A stretch of 9,046 bases of DNA from an uncultured Planctomycetaceae bacterium. Its GTDB lineage: Bacteria; Planctomycetota; Planctomycetia; Pirellulales; UBA1268. The notes under the pieces are model-generated. The model was given only the letters and a program-made list of their open reading frames with translations. It had not been told where the DNA came from and did no database searches. The stretch spans positions 1 to 9,046 of the forward strand of contig CALCGM010000215.1 in the NCBI GenBank assembly GCA_937900985.1. The letters run 5' to 3'. Shown piece by piece: positions 1 to 6,726 of the stretch. The translations under genes and the position numbers were made by a program. Position 1 is the stretch's first letter, and every line of letters starts with the position of its first letter.

Positions 1-974
1 CCCGCTTCGATCACGCATTTGGGCATCCCGAAGACCGCGCAGGTTTCTGCGGTTTGGGCGAGCACCGTGCCACCCCGCGCCTTGAGCGCCCGGCAGGCTT
101 CCAGGCCGTCGCAGCCCATGCCGGTGAGCACCACCGCCACACACCGCGAGCCATACGCCTCCACAAGCGACGGACCAAGCACGTCAAACGACGGCCGACA
201 GCCATGCCGATGAGCCGCATCATCCAGCAGCGTGCGGACCGCATCGCCCCGACGGCGAACGGTGAGGTGCCTACCGCCGGGGGCAATCAGCACGCTGCCC
301 GGCTCCACGAGCGTGTGATCGGCTGCCTCGACGACCTTCAGCGGGCAGACCGTGTCGAGGCGGGCTGCCAGCGAGCTGGTAAACACCGGCGGCATGTGCT
401 GCACCACGAGCACCGCTGCGGGAAAGTCGGCCGGCAGTGCCGAGAGAATCTCGCGGAGCACCGGCGGGCCTCCGGTGGAGCTGGCGATCGCCACCACATC
501 AAAGGCCACGGGCTTGTCCGCCCGGCGGCGGGCCACACCGGCAGGCCCCTTGCTCGGCTCGCTCGCCGCCCGCACCACGGCGATCTTCTCAACGAGCTGC
601 CTAAAGAGAAACTCCCTCGCCTCGTGCGGCGGAAGCCCCGCAGGCTTGGCGATCACATCAAACGCCCCCTCAAAGATCGCCGCCGTGGCCACCGGAGCGC
701 CTTCCTGGGTGAGGGAACTGACCATGATCGCCCGGCTGGACAGGCCTCGCTCCCGGAGGGCTCGCAACACGCCGATGCCATCGAGGCCTGGCATCTGCAC
801 ATCGAGGGTGAGCACATCCGGACGCAGCGACGCCACCATCTCCACCGCCTGGAGGCCGTCTTCTGCCACCCCCACCACGTCGACTGCAGGAATCCGGCCG
901 AGCACATTGAGGAGCATCTGCCGATAGAGCGCCGAGTCGTCAACAACGAGCACGCGGATCGCTGCCTGACTCAT
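1..974 (-). CDS. cheB: CheB, chemotaxis protein-glutamate methylesterase/deamidase (partial, C-terminus missing)
   Basis: CheB removes methyl groups from receptor glutamates and can deamidate receptor glutamines; it is activated when CheA phosphorylates its receiver domain. Reading leftwards from the ATG at 974-972 gives 324 intact codons to the window edge, so perhaps the last 25-40 residues are absent. The receiver domain (about 1-120) has the acidic pair D12/D13, phospho-acceptor D58 in LTLDVQMPGLDG, and K110 in IAKPAG. A linker (about 125-155) leads to the catalytic domain (about 157 onwards), with Ser166 in IASSTGG, His193 in VVQHMPP and Asp289 in LTGMGCDG forming the expected Ser-His-Asp triad. 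A GGAG at 983-980 lies 5 nt before the ATG and supports this start. It is divergent from the cheW-cheY series, so it is transcribed separately from the other che genes. No lesion is seen in the part present. Confidence 0.96.
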   Translation of the reverse strand, partial: MSQAAIRVLVVDDSALYRQMLLNVLGRIPAVDVVGVAEDGLQAVEMVASLRPDVLTLDVQMPGLDGIGVLRALRERGLSSRAIMVSSLTQEGAPVATAAIFEGAFDVIAKPAGLPPHEAREFLFRQLVEKIAVVRAASEPSKGPAGVARRRADKPVAFDVVAIASSTGGPPVLREILSALPADFPAAVLVVQHMPPVFTSSLAARLDTVCPLKVVEAADHTLVEPGSVLIAPGGRHLTVRRRGDAVRTLLDDAAHRHGCRPSFDVLGPSLVEAYGSRCVAVVLTGMGCDGLEACRALKARGGTVLAQTAETCAVFGMPKCVIEA

Positions 975-1217
975 GGAATCTCCAACATGCGATCGGCGTC
1001 CGCGGGAAGGACATGCGGGTTGTGCCGACAAGGGGGCCGGTGGCGTTCAGGACGACTTCAAGATATCCGCTGAGATGTTTGCCTGGGCTATTTTTCGAGG
1101 TTAAAGAAGACGAGAGGGGTGCTCAACAAGGCGGGTTCCGGGTCGAGCGGGAGGCACGTTTGGCTTCGCCCAGCCGCGTGCTCGCAGCCCTTTTTCGACC
1201 GTCTCTCTGATCATGCC
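975..1217. promoter_or_regulatory. Divergent intergenic region between cheB and cheW
   Basis: This 243-bp region separates two genes that are read away from each other, so it must contain start signals for both unless transcription comes from elsewhere. It is GC-rich except for an AT-rich patch near 1088-1110. I see no convincing paired -35/-10 for cheB on the minus strand, no inverted repeat large enough to call an operator, and no supported small gene. An in-frame GTG at 1119 could extend cheW upstream, but it would translate this promoter region into a tail unlike CheW proteins. Confidence 0.6.
1102..1128 (+). promoter_or_regulatory. Possible sigma28-like promoter upstream of cheW
   Basis: TAAAGAAG (1102-1109), an 11-nt spacer, then GCTCAACA (1121-1128). 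The flagellar/chemotaxis sigma factor consensus is TAAAGTTT-N11-GCCGATAA. The spacing is exact, the -35 half matches 5 of 8 and the -10 half 4 of 8. It overlaps the only AT-rich patch of the divergent region and would give a leader of roughly 80 nt before cheW. A weak housekeeping-type reading (TTGCCT at 1079-1084, 17 nt, TAAAGA at 1102-1107) is also possible. The match is poor enough to be chance. Confidence 0.22.
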
Positions 1218-1772
1218 ATGAACACCACCCCACATCCGCAGCCGCAGGCCCACGCCCAGACTGGCTCCAGCACGCGGCAGTTCGTCTGCTTCGAGCTGGC
1301 CGGTCAACGGTACATCTTCCGCATCGAGCGAATCCAGGAGATCGTGATCCCCAGTGGCATCACGCGGATTCCCGAGGTGCCCGACTACGTTGAGGGCGTG
1401 AGCAACCTCCGCGGCACCATCATCCCGATCATCAACCTGCGGATGCTCTTCGGCCTCAAGCGACGCGAGGTCGACGCCGAAACCCGCACGATCGTGCTCA
1501 ACGTTGGCAACCGCACCATGGGCTGCACGGTCGACGCCGTAGCCCGCGTGCTCCGCGTGGCCGCCGATGCCATCGAGCCAGCGCCCGACATGGTGGCTGG
1601 CACCACCTGCCGCTCCATCGAGGGCTTCGCCCGCGTGGGTGATGAGATTCTGATTCTCCTGGATGTCGACCGGCTCCTCGACCCTGAGCACCTCGAGGAT
1701 GTCCACTCCGCCAACCTTGCTGGCGGCCTGCCGGCCACCGCCGACACCCAGGCAAACGCTCCAGGAGCCTAA
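1218..1772 (+). CDS. cheW: CheW, receptor-kinase coupling protein
   Basis: CheW is the adaptor that links chemoreceptors to the kinase CheA in the cytoplasmic signalling array. From the ATG at 1218 the product is 184 residues. A Pro/Gln/His-rich tail (1-19) precedes the two-lobed SH3-like CheW domain (about 20-155), which opens with QFVCFELAGQRYIFRI and has the diagnostic VSNLRGTIIPIINLR segment at 61-75 (N63-L64-R65-G66, a contact surface for receptor and CheA). The last 30 residues form an Ala/Pro-rich tail. It is slightly longer than typical CheW (about 150-170) because of the two tails. No good Shine-Dalgarno sequence precedes 1218, so the start rests on where family similarity begins; a GTG at 1119 is in frame but adds 33 unconvincing residues. 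The receptor gene follows after 7 nt. Confidence 0.93.
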   Translation: MNTTPHPQPQAHAQTGSSTRQFVCFELAGQRYIFRIERIQEIVIPSGITRIPEVPDYVEGVSNLRGTIIPIINLRMLFGLKRREVDAETRTIVLNVGNRTMGCTVDAVARVLRVAADAIEPAPDMVAGTTCRSIEGFARVGDEILILLDVDRLLDPEHLEDVHSANLAGGLPATADTQANAPGA

Positions 1773-1779
1773 AGCAGCC

Positions 1780-3546
1780 ATGGCCGTCTCCCGTTCCCGC
1801 ATGTCCAAATGGTCCACCGCTCGTCGGCGCTCCACTGCAGCCGCCGGCACCGCGTCGCTTCAACCGCAACTGCTGATCGACACGCTCGACCGCACGATGG
1901 CTCGCATCGAGTTTGATCTCGACGGCACGATCCGATGGGCGAATGAAAACTTTCTTTCCGCCATGGGCTATTCACTGGCTGAGATTGTTGGCAAGCCACA
2001 CGCCATCTTTGTCGACGAGGCCACACGCGAGTCGGCGGCCTATGCCGAGTTCTGGGCGAATCTCCGCGGCGGTCGCTTCCATCAGGGCCGCTTCCCACGG
2101 GTTGCCAAGGATGGCCACACTGTCTGGATTGAGGCCACCTACAGCCCGATCCTCGACAGGGACGGCAATCCATTCGGTGTGGTCAAACTGGCCAGCGACA
2201 TCACCGAGGAAGTGCAGGCGCAGGAGGCCGACAGGATCCTGCAGCAGCGCTACACCGAGATGGTGGAAAACACCAGCGTGCGGCTGATCCTCGCCGACCG
2301 CAGCTTCAAGATCATCTACATGAACCCTGCCTCGGTGAAGGCCCTGCGAAAGCTTGAGCAGCATCTGCCCTGCAAGGTCGACGAGATCATCGGCAAGTCG
2401 ATCGACATCTTTCACAAGCGGCCGGAGCACCAGCGGCAGATCGTCTCCGATCCAGGCAACCTGCCGCATCGCGCACAGTTTCCGCTGGGCGACGACTGGC
2501 TCGATCTCACCGTTACGCCCCTTCGCGATCGCCACGGCAACTACATGGGACCACTGGTCACCTGGGAGGTGATCACCGAGCAGGTCAACGCCAAGGCACA
2601 GGAGGAAAAGCTGCAGCAGGCTCTGCTCGCCGCCAAGGAAGAGCTCGAACGGAAGGTCAAGGCACTCGTCGAGGTCTTCTCGGCCGCCTCCGAGGGAGAC
2701 CTCACCCGTGAGATCACGGTCGAGGGCGAGGACGACATGGCCCAGCTGGCAGCCAATGCCGACGGCATGTTCCGCGATCTCCGCAGCCTCGTCGGGCAGA
2801 TCATGGAGGCTGCCGACCAACAGAACGAAGGAGCCCGCATGATCGCCGAGAGCTCCACGAGCCTCAGCGAGGGGTCGCAGTCGCAGGCGGCGAGCGTCGA
2901 AGAGATGACCGCCGCGGTTGAGCAGCTTGTCGGCTCGATCGAGAAGATCTCGACAAGCGTTGTCGATTCACGGCAGCAGGCCGCCGAGACCTCAGCGATG
3001 GCCCGCACCGGAGGGGCGGCCGTGGCCGATGCGATCACCGCCATGGGGCTGATTCGCCGTTCGAGCGAGCAGATCAACGACATCATCCAGGTGATCGGTG
3101 AGATCGCCAGTCAGACGAACCTGCTGGCCCTCAACGCCGCCATTGAGGCAGCCCGAGCTGGCGAGCATGGCCTCGGCTTTGCCGTGGTGGCCGACGAAGT
3201 CCGCAAGCTTGCTGAGCGAGCCAGCGAAGCGGCCAAGGAGATCACCTCGCTGATCAAAGAGTCGACCAAGCGAGTTCAGGAAGGTGCGAGCATCTCCGAA
3301 AAGGTGGGCACCTCTCTTGCCGATATCGTCAAGGCTGTGGAGAAGACCGCCGAGGGAATCGGCTCGATCGCGGCGGCGACAGAGTCGCAGTCGGCCAATG
3401 CGTCGGAAGTGAAGATGGCGATCCGCTCGGTCTCCCAGACCACCGAAAGCAATGCGGCGGCGGCCGAGGAGATGGCCGCGAGTGCTGAAGAGCTCGGAGC
3501 CCAGGCCCAAGGCCTCCGCGACCTTGTGAAGCGGTTTACCGTCTAG
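1780..3546 (+). CDS. Soluble methyl-accepting chemotaxis receptor, PAS-PAS-HAMP-MCP
   Basis: This 588-residue receptor should sense an internal signal and control CheA. No hydrophobic segment long enough to span a membrane is seen, so it is predicted to be cytoplasmic. A basic, Ser/Ala-rich start (1-25) is followed by PAS1 (about 35-142, with FLSAMGYSLAEIVGKPH and the closing VVKLASDIT), PAS2 (about 156-268, with PHRAQFPLGDDWLDLTVTP and the closing TWEVIT), a HAMP-like segment (about 292-340, with EGDLTREITVEGEDDM), then the signalling hairpin (341-588). The hairpin tip has QTNLLALNAAIEAARAGEHG at 445-464, close to the universal receptor signature. Glu-Glu methylation-type motifs lie at E374-E375, E563-E564 and E570-E571. 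The protein ends FTV, without the CheR-tethering pentapeptide of some enteric receptors. PAS1 resembles Aer/BdlA-type PAS domains, so a redox, oxygen or energy cue is a reasonable guess; the ligand is unknown. AGGAG at 1763-1767 supports the ATG at 1780; a second ATG at 1801 is possible. Confidence 0.95.
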   Translation: MAVSRSRMSKWSTARRRSTAAAGTASLQPQLLIDTLDRTMARIEFDLDGTIRWANENFLSAMGYSLAEIVGKPHAIFVDEATRESAAYAEFWANLRGGRFHQGRFPRVAKDGHTVWIEATYSPILDRDGNPFGVVKLASDITEEVQAQEADRILQQRYTEMVENTSVRLILADRSFKIIYMNPASVKALRKLEQHLPCKVDEIIGKSIDIFHKRPEHQRQIVSDPGNLPHRAQFPLGDDWLDLTVTPLRDRHGNYMGPLVTWEVITEQVNAKAQEEKLQQALLAAKEELERKVKALVEVFSAASEGDLTREITVEGEDDMAQLAANADGMFRDLRSLVGQIMEAADQQNEGARMIAESSTSLSEGSQSQAASVEEMTAAVEQLVGSIEKISTSVVDSRQQAAETSAMARTGGAAVADAITAMGLIRRSSEQINDIIQVIGEIASQTNLLALNAAIEAARAGEHGLGFAVVADEVRKLAERASEAAKEITSLIKESTKRVQEGASISEKVGTSLADIVKAVEKTAEGIGSIAAATESQSANASEVKMAIRSVSQTTESNAAAAEEMAASAEELGAQAQGLRDLVKRFTV

Positions 3547-3554
3547 CTGGCGGC

Positions 3555-3560
3555 AGGAGG
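3555..3560 (+). promoter_or_regulatory. Ribosome binding site deciding a GTG start for cheR
   Basis: AGGAGG, a full anti-16S match, lies 11 nt before GTG at 3572. It falls in the 25-nt gap after the receptor stop codon and is the main reason for placing the cheR start at a GTG. The overlapping GTG at 3574 is out of frame. Confidence 0.7.
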
Positions 3561-3571
3561 CCACCAACACC

Positions 3572-4444
3572 GTGTGGGAGATCAAAACGCTCACGCCCGA
3601 GCAGTTTGCCCTGTTTGAGCGGCTGATCTATCGCAAGACAGGCATCCGCATGCAGCCAGGCAAGATCACACTGCTGAGCAACCGGATCCGCAGGCGGCTG
3701 AGGCACCATGGCCTGGAATCGTTTGAGGAGTATTACACCCTGCTGACAGCTGGCAGTCTCAAGGGCGAACTCACCGAGTTTATTGACGCGGTCACCACCA
3801 ACGAAACCTCCTTCTTCCGGACCGAGGGCCACTTCGACTGGTTTGCTGGCCCGTTTCTTGAGGAGATGGCCGCCCGTGTGGCCGCTCGTGAGCATCCCCG
3901 TTCGCTGAAGATCTGGTCGGCCGCATGCAGCTCCGGAGAAGAGGTCTACACCCTGGCGATCTGTCTGGCCGAGGCCCGGGGCAAGCTCGCCGGCTGGCAG
4001 CTGCGGATTCTCGGCACCGACATCAGCGACTCCTCGCTGGCCGCTGCCCGCGCGGCCCGCTACGCGGGCAGAACGCTGGAAAACGTTTCGCCCGAGCGGC
4101 TCGCCCAGCACTTCGAGCAGGCTGGCGACGCCTGGGTGGTGCGGCCCTCGGTGAAGAAGCCGTGTGAGTTTCGCAGCCACAACCTGCTCACGCCGCTGGG
4201 CGAGACCGGCTTCGACGTGATCTTCGTCCGCAACGTGATGATCTATTTCGATCGTGAGTCAAAGCGGGTGGCGGTCGGCCACCTGATCGATGCCCTGGCC
4301 CCCGGCGGCTCTCTCGTGGTGGGCCCAGCCGACGGCATCTATGACCTGCTTGGTGGGATGGAGCGGAAGTCGAGCTTCCTCTACCGAAAGCCTTCTACTG
4401 ACGGTCGAAGCAGAGCAGCCCCAAGGGCGGGAGGCGGAGCCTGA
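3572..4444 (+). CDS. cheR: CheR, chemoreceptor glutamate O-methyltransferase
   Basis: CheR transfers methyl groups from S-adenosylmethionine to receptor glutamates, opposing CheB during adaptation. The 290-residue product has the small all-helical N-terminal domain (about 5-75), the NETSFFR motif (77-83) that marks the junction, then a Rossmann-type methyltransferase domain: SAACSSGEEVYTLA (116-129, SAM-binding loop), LGTDIS (147-152, acidic residue for the SAM ribose), and FVRNVMIYF (218-226), all classical CheR signatures. The length is normal. The last 17 or so residues (from about 274) are an Arg/Ala/Gly-rich tail past the family domain. The stop codon overlaps the cheA start by one base (TGATG at 4442-4446), suggesting coupled translation. 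The gene directly follows its probable substrate, the receptor. Confidence 0.96.
   Translation: MWEIKTLTPEQFALFERLIYRKTGIRMQPGKITLLSNRIRRRLRHHGLESFEEYYTLLTAGSLKGELTEFIDAVTTNETSFFRTEGHFDWFAGPFLEEMAARVAAREHPRSLKIWSAACSSGEEVYTLAICLAEARGKLAGWQLRILGTDISDSSLAAARAARYAGRTLENVSPERLAQHFEQAGDAWVVRPSVKKPCEFRSHNLLTPLGETGFDVIFVRNVMIYFDRESKRVAVGHLIDALAPGGSLVVGPADGIYDLLGGMERKSSFLYRKPSTDGRSRAAPRAGGGA
4429..4434 (+). promoter_or_regulatory. Ribosome binding site of cheA inside the cheR 3' end
   Basis: GGGAGG ends 9 nt before the ATG at 4444. It lies within the last codons of cheR, so cheA can be initiated independently as well as by re-initiation at the overlapping stop/start. It fixes the cheA start at 4444. 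Confidence 0.6.
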
Positions 4445-6726
4445 TGAGCACTGCCGGCGACGACATGGCCGAATACTTCCGGCTCTTTGTGGAAGAGACG
4501 GGCGAGCAGCTCGATGCCCTCGTGGAGATCATGCTCCGCCTGGAGGCCGCCCCGGCCGATCGTAATCTGCTGGCCGAAGCCTTCCGCATGATCCATTCGA
4601 TCAAGGGCTCGTCGGCTCTTCTGGGGCTGGAGCAGATCACGTCGCTTTCGCACATGCTCGAGAGCCACTTCGACCGCCTTCGCTCGGGCAGGCAGCGGCT
4701 CGATGCCGAGGGCATGGATTGCACGCTGGCCTGCATCGACTTTCTGCGGATCTGCAACGACGACATTCGCGAAGGCCGGCCGCTGAAAAATGATCCCGAG
4801 CTGCTGGCTCGGGTCGACAGGCTCGAACCCACGCGTGCCGCAGCGGCAGCGCCGCCCGCAGCCCCCGCGGTCAGTCCGCCAGCCGAGGATGCGGCCCGCC
4901 CTGCAGCACCGTCAGCCGCTCCCCGCTCCGAGCAGCCCACCACGACACCGACAGCCGCGGCAGCTGAGCGTTCTGCTGCCGGCCCACTCCGAGCGATCGT
5001 GCGGCTGCGGCCCGAGCTCCCGATGGTGGAGATGAAGGTTGAGCTTCTCCTCGCGAGGCTCTCGGCCGCCGGCACCGTTCTCAGCTGCGAGCCGGCTCGT
5101 GAGCAGGCGGTGCAGATGCCATCTCTCCGCGAGCTGGCCGTCACCTTTGCCGAGGGCACCGCGGCTGACGCGGTCCGCGAGGCGGCCGACATCGACGGCG
5201 TCGAGGAGGTGCTGATCAGCGTGGCTCAGGAGGGTGGCAGCCGTTCCCGCCACCACGCCGACCGCGACACCGCCAGCGTGCAGGCCCCGCAGGCTCTCGC
5301 CCCGTCGCCACCGGCTGCCGACCCAGCGGCCGCGGCCACCGCGGCTCTCTCCGCCACGATCCGCGTCGATGTCGAGCGGCTCGATGTGCTTCTCAATCTG
5401 ACCGGCGAACTCGTGGTCAACCGGGCCCGGCTCGCCCAGCTCGCCGGCGAGATCGCGCCAGCGTTTCGCAAGTCGCACCTCAGCGGTGGATCGGCCGTGG
5501 AAACCCTCCGCAGCCTGCTCACCGACGAGGCGGCTCCTCAGCACAAGGCCCAGCTGCTACAGCTGGCCGACGATCTCGAACTGCTCGAGCAGCAGCTTCA
5601 GGGCTGGGGCGAGGCCAGGAGCCGTTTCGGCGAACTGCTCGAGGCGGTCGACCAGCTCACGCGGGTGTCGGCCAGCCTGCAGCGAGGTGTCTTGGAAACA
5701 CGCATGGTGCCGGTTGGGCCGCTGTTTGGCCGCTTCAGACGGTCGGTCCGCGACATCGCCAACGAACTCGGCAAGAAGGTGTCGCTGGAGCTTGTCGGGG
5801 AGAAGACCGAACTCGACAAGCGGATGATCGATGAGATCGGCGACCCGCTCAATCATCTCATTCGCAACTCGATCGACCACGGGATCGAGTCGGCCGCAGC
5901 CCGGGCCGCAGCGGGCAAGCCGGAGGTGGCCACGGTCCGGCTGACCGCCTCCCATCGCGGCAACAACGTGTTTATCACCGTCGAAGACGATGGCGGCGGC
6001 ATCGACGGTGAGCGGGTGCGGCAGACGGCCGTGAAACGCGGCCTGCTCTCGCAGGCGACTGCCGAAACCCTGGCCGAAAGCGAACTCCACGAGCTGATCT
6101 GGCAGCCCGGCTTCAGCACCGCCTCCAAGGTTTCCGACATCTCAGGCCGCGGCGTCGGCATGGATATCGTTCGCACCAAGATCATCGGCCTCAACGGGTC
6201 GATCGAAGTCGACTCGCGACGCGGAGAGGGCACCTGCTTCACGATCCGTCTGCCGCTGACGCTGACAATCGCCCGCTGCATGCTCTTCCGTGTTGACGAG
6301 GGTGTGTTTGGCGTGCCGATTGAGAATGTCCGCGAGATCGTCTCGGCCCACGGCCTCCGCAGCGTGGGCACCGGAGGCCGCACCCTCGCCGACATTCGGG
6401 GTGAAATGCTGCCTGTGGTGAGCATCCATGATCTGTTCCACTGGTCTGGTTCGGTGAGCCGCCGAGAGGCTGATGCGGTGATCGTCTTGCAGTCGGGCCA
6501 TCGCCTGCTCGGCCTGCGGGCCGACACGCTGCTTGGAGGCCAGGATGTGGTGATCAAACCTCTCGACGAAAACTTCCTGCATGTCCGCGGCCTCGGGGGC
6601 GCAAGCGTGCTCGGCGATGGCTCGGTCTGTCTCCTGCTCGACACTGCCTCCTGCATCGACCTGGCCCAGCAGGAGCAAAAGCCCCGCAGCGACGCAGCGG
6701 CCAGATCCCCACAGGCTTCGTCATGA
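4444..6726 (+). CDS. cheA: CheA, chemotaxis sensor histidine kinase
   Basis: CheA is the cytoplasmic kinase of the array; it autophosphorylates on its Hpt histidine and passes phosphate to CheY and CheB. In the 760-residue product the domains run: P1/Hpt (about 5-115, phospho-acceptor H51 in MIHSIKGSSALLG); Ala/Pro linker (131-180); a P2-like response-regulator docking domain (about 181-262); second Ala/Pro linker (263-302); P3 dimerisation (about 305-440, starting IRVDVERLDVLLNLTGELVV); P4 ATPase (about 440-603, N-box NHLIRNSIDHGIE at 470-482, G1 VEDDGGGID at 513-521, F-box around GFSTASKVSD at 556-565, G2 GRGVGMDIV at 568-576); and P5, a CheW-like domain (about 605-740). All catalytic motifs are intact. 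P3 is about 50 residues longer than the E. coli form as I recall it. There is no C-terminal receiver domain. The stop overlaps the next start as ATGA. Confidence 0.97.
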   Translation: MSTAGDDMAEYFRLFVEETGEQLDALVEIMLRLEAAPADRNLLAEAFRMIHSIKGSSALLGLEQITSLSHMLESHFDRLRSGRQRLDAEGMDCTLACIDFLRICNDDIREGRPLKNDPELLARVDRLEPTRAAAAAPPAAPAVSPPAEDAARPAAPSAAPRSEQPTTTPTAAAAERSAAGPLRAIVRLRPELPMVEMKVELLLARLSAAGTVLSCEPAREQAVQMPSLRELAVTFAEGTAADAVREAADIDGVEEVLISVAQEGGSRSRHHADRDTASVQAPQALAPSPPAADPAAAATAALSATIRVDVERLDVLLNLTGELVVNRARLAQLAGEIAPAFRKSHLSGGSAVETLRSLLTDEAAPQHKAQLLQLADDLELLEQQLQGWGEARSRFGELLEAVDQLTRVSASLQRGVLETRMVPVGPLFGRFRRSVRDIANELGKKVSLELVGEKTELDKRMIDEIGDPLNHLIRNSIDHGIESAAARAAAGKPEVATVRLTASHRGNNVFITVEDDGGGIDGERVRQTAVKRGLLSQATAETLAESELHELIWQPGFSTASKVSDISGRGVGMDIVRTKIIGLNGSIEVDSRRGEGTCFTIRLPLTLTIARCMLFRVDEGVFGVPIENVREIVSAHGLRSVGTGGRTLADIRGEMLPVVSIHDLFHWSGSVSRREADAVIVLQSGHRLLGLRADTLLGGQDVVIKPLDENFLHVRGLGGASVLGDGSVCLLLDTASCIDLAQQEQKPRSDAAARSPQASS

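Noticed and set aside
54..1073. Plus-strand open frame of 339 codons opposite cheB
   Set aside because: It is antisense to a clearly conserved cheB, its product is Arg/His-rich with no recognisable domain, and long antisense frames are expected in GC-rich coding DNA.
1152..1167. Possible sigma54 promoter around GGCACGTTTGGC
   Set aside because: The GG and GC elements are one base closer than the strict -24/-12 spacing and the flanking consensus is poor.
1119..1217. Upstream GTG start for cheW adding 33 residues
   Set aside because: The added residues do not resemble CheW, would cover the promoter region, and the purine-rich stretch before the GTG has no proper spacing.
1663..1779. Upstream start for the receptor inside cheW
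   Set aside because: It would overlap cheW by 110 nt in another frame; the ATG at 1780 with AGGAG 12 nt upstream is preferable.
1972..2820. Minus-strand open frame of 282 codons opposite the receptor gene (likewise 1101-1850, 4395-5192 and 5853-6656)
   Set aside because: All mirror strongly conserved genes, have compositions typical of GC-rich shadow frames and no family motif.
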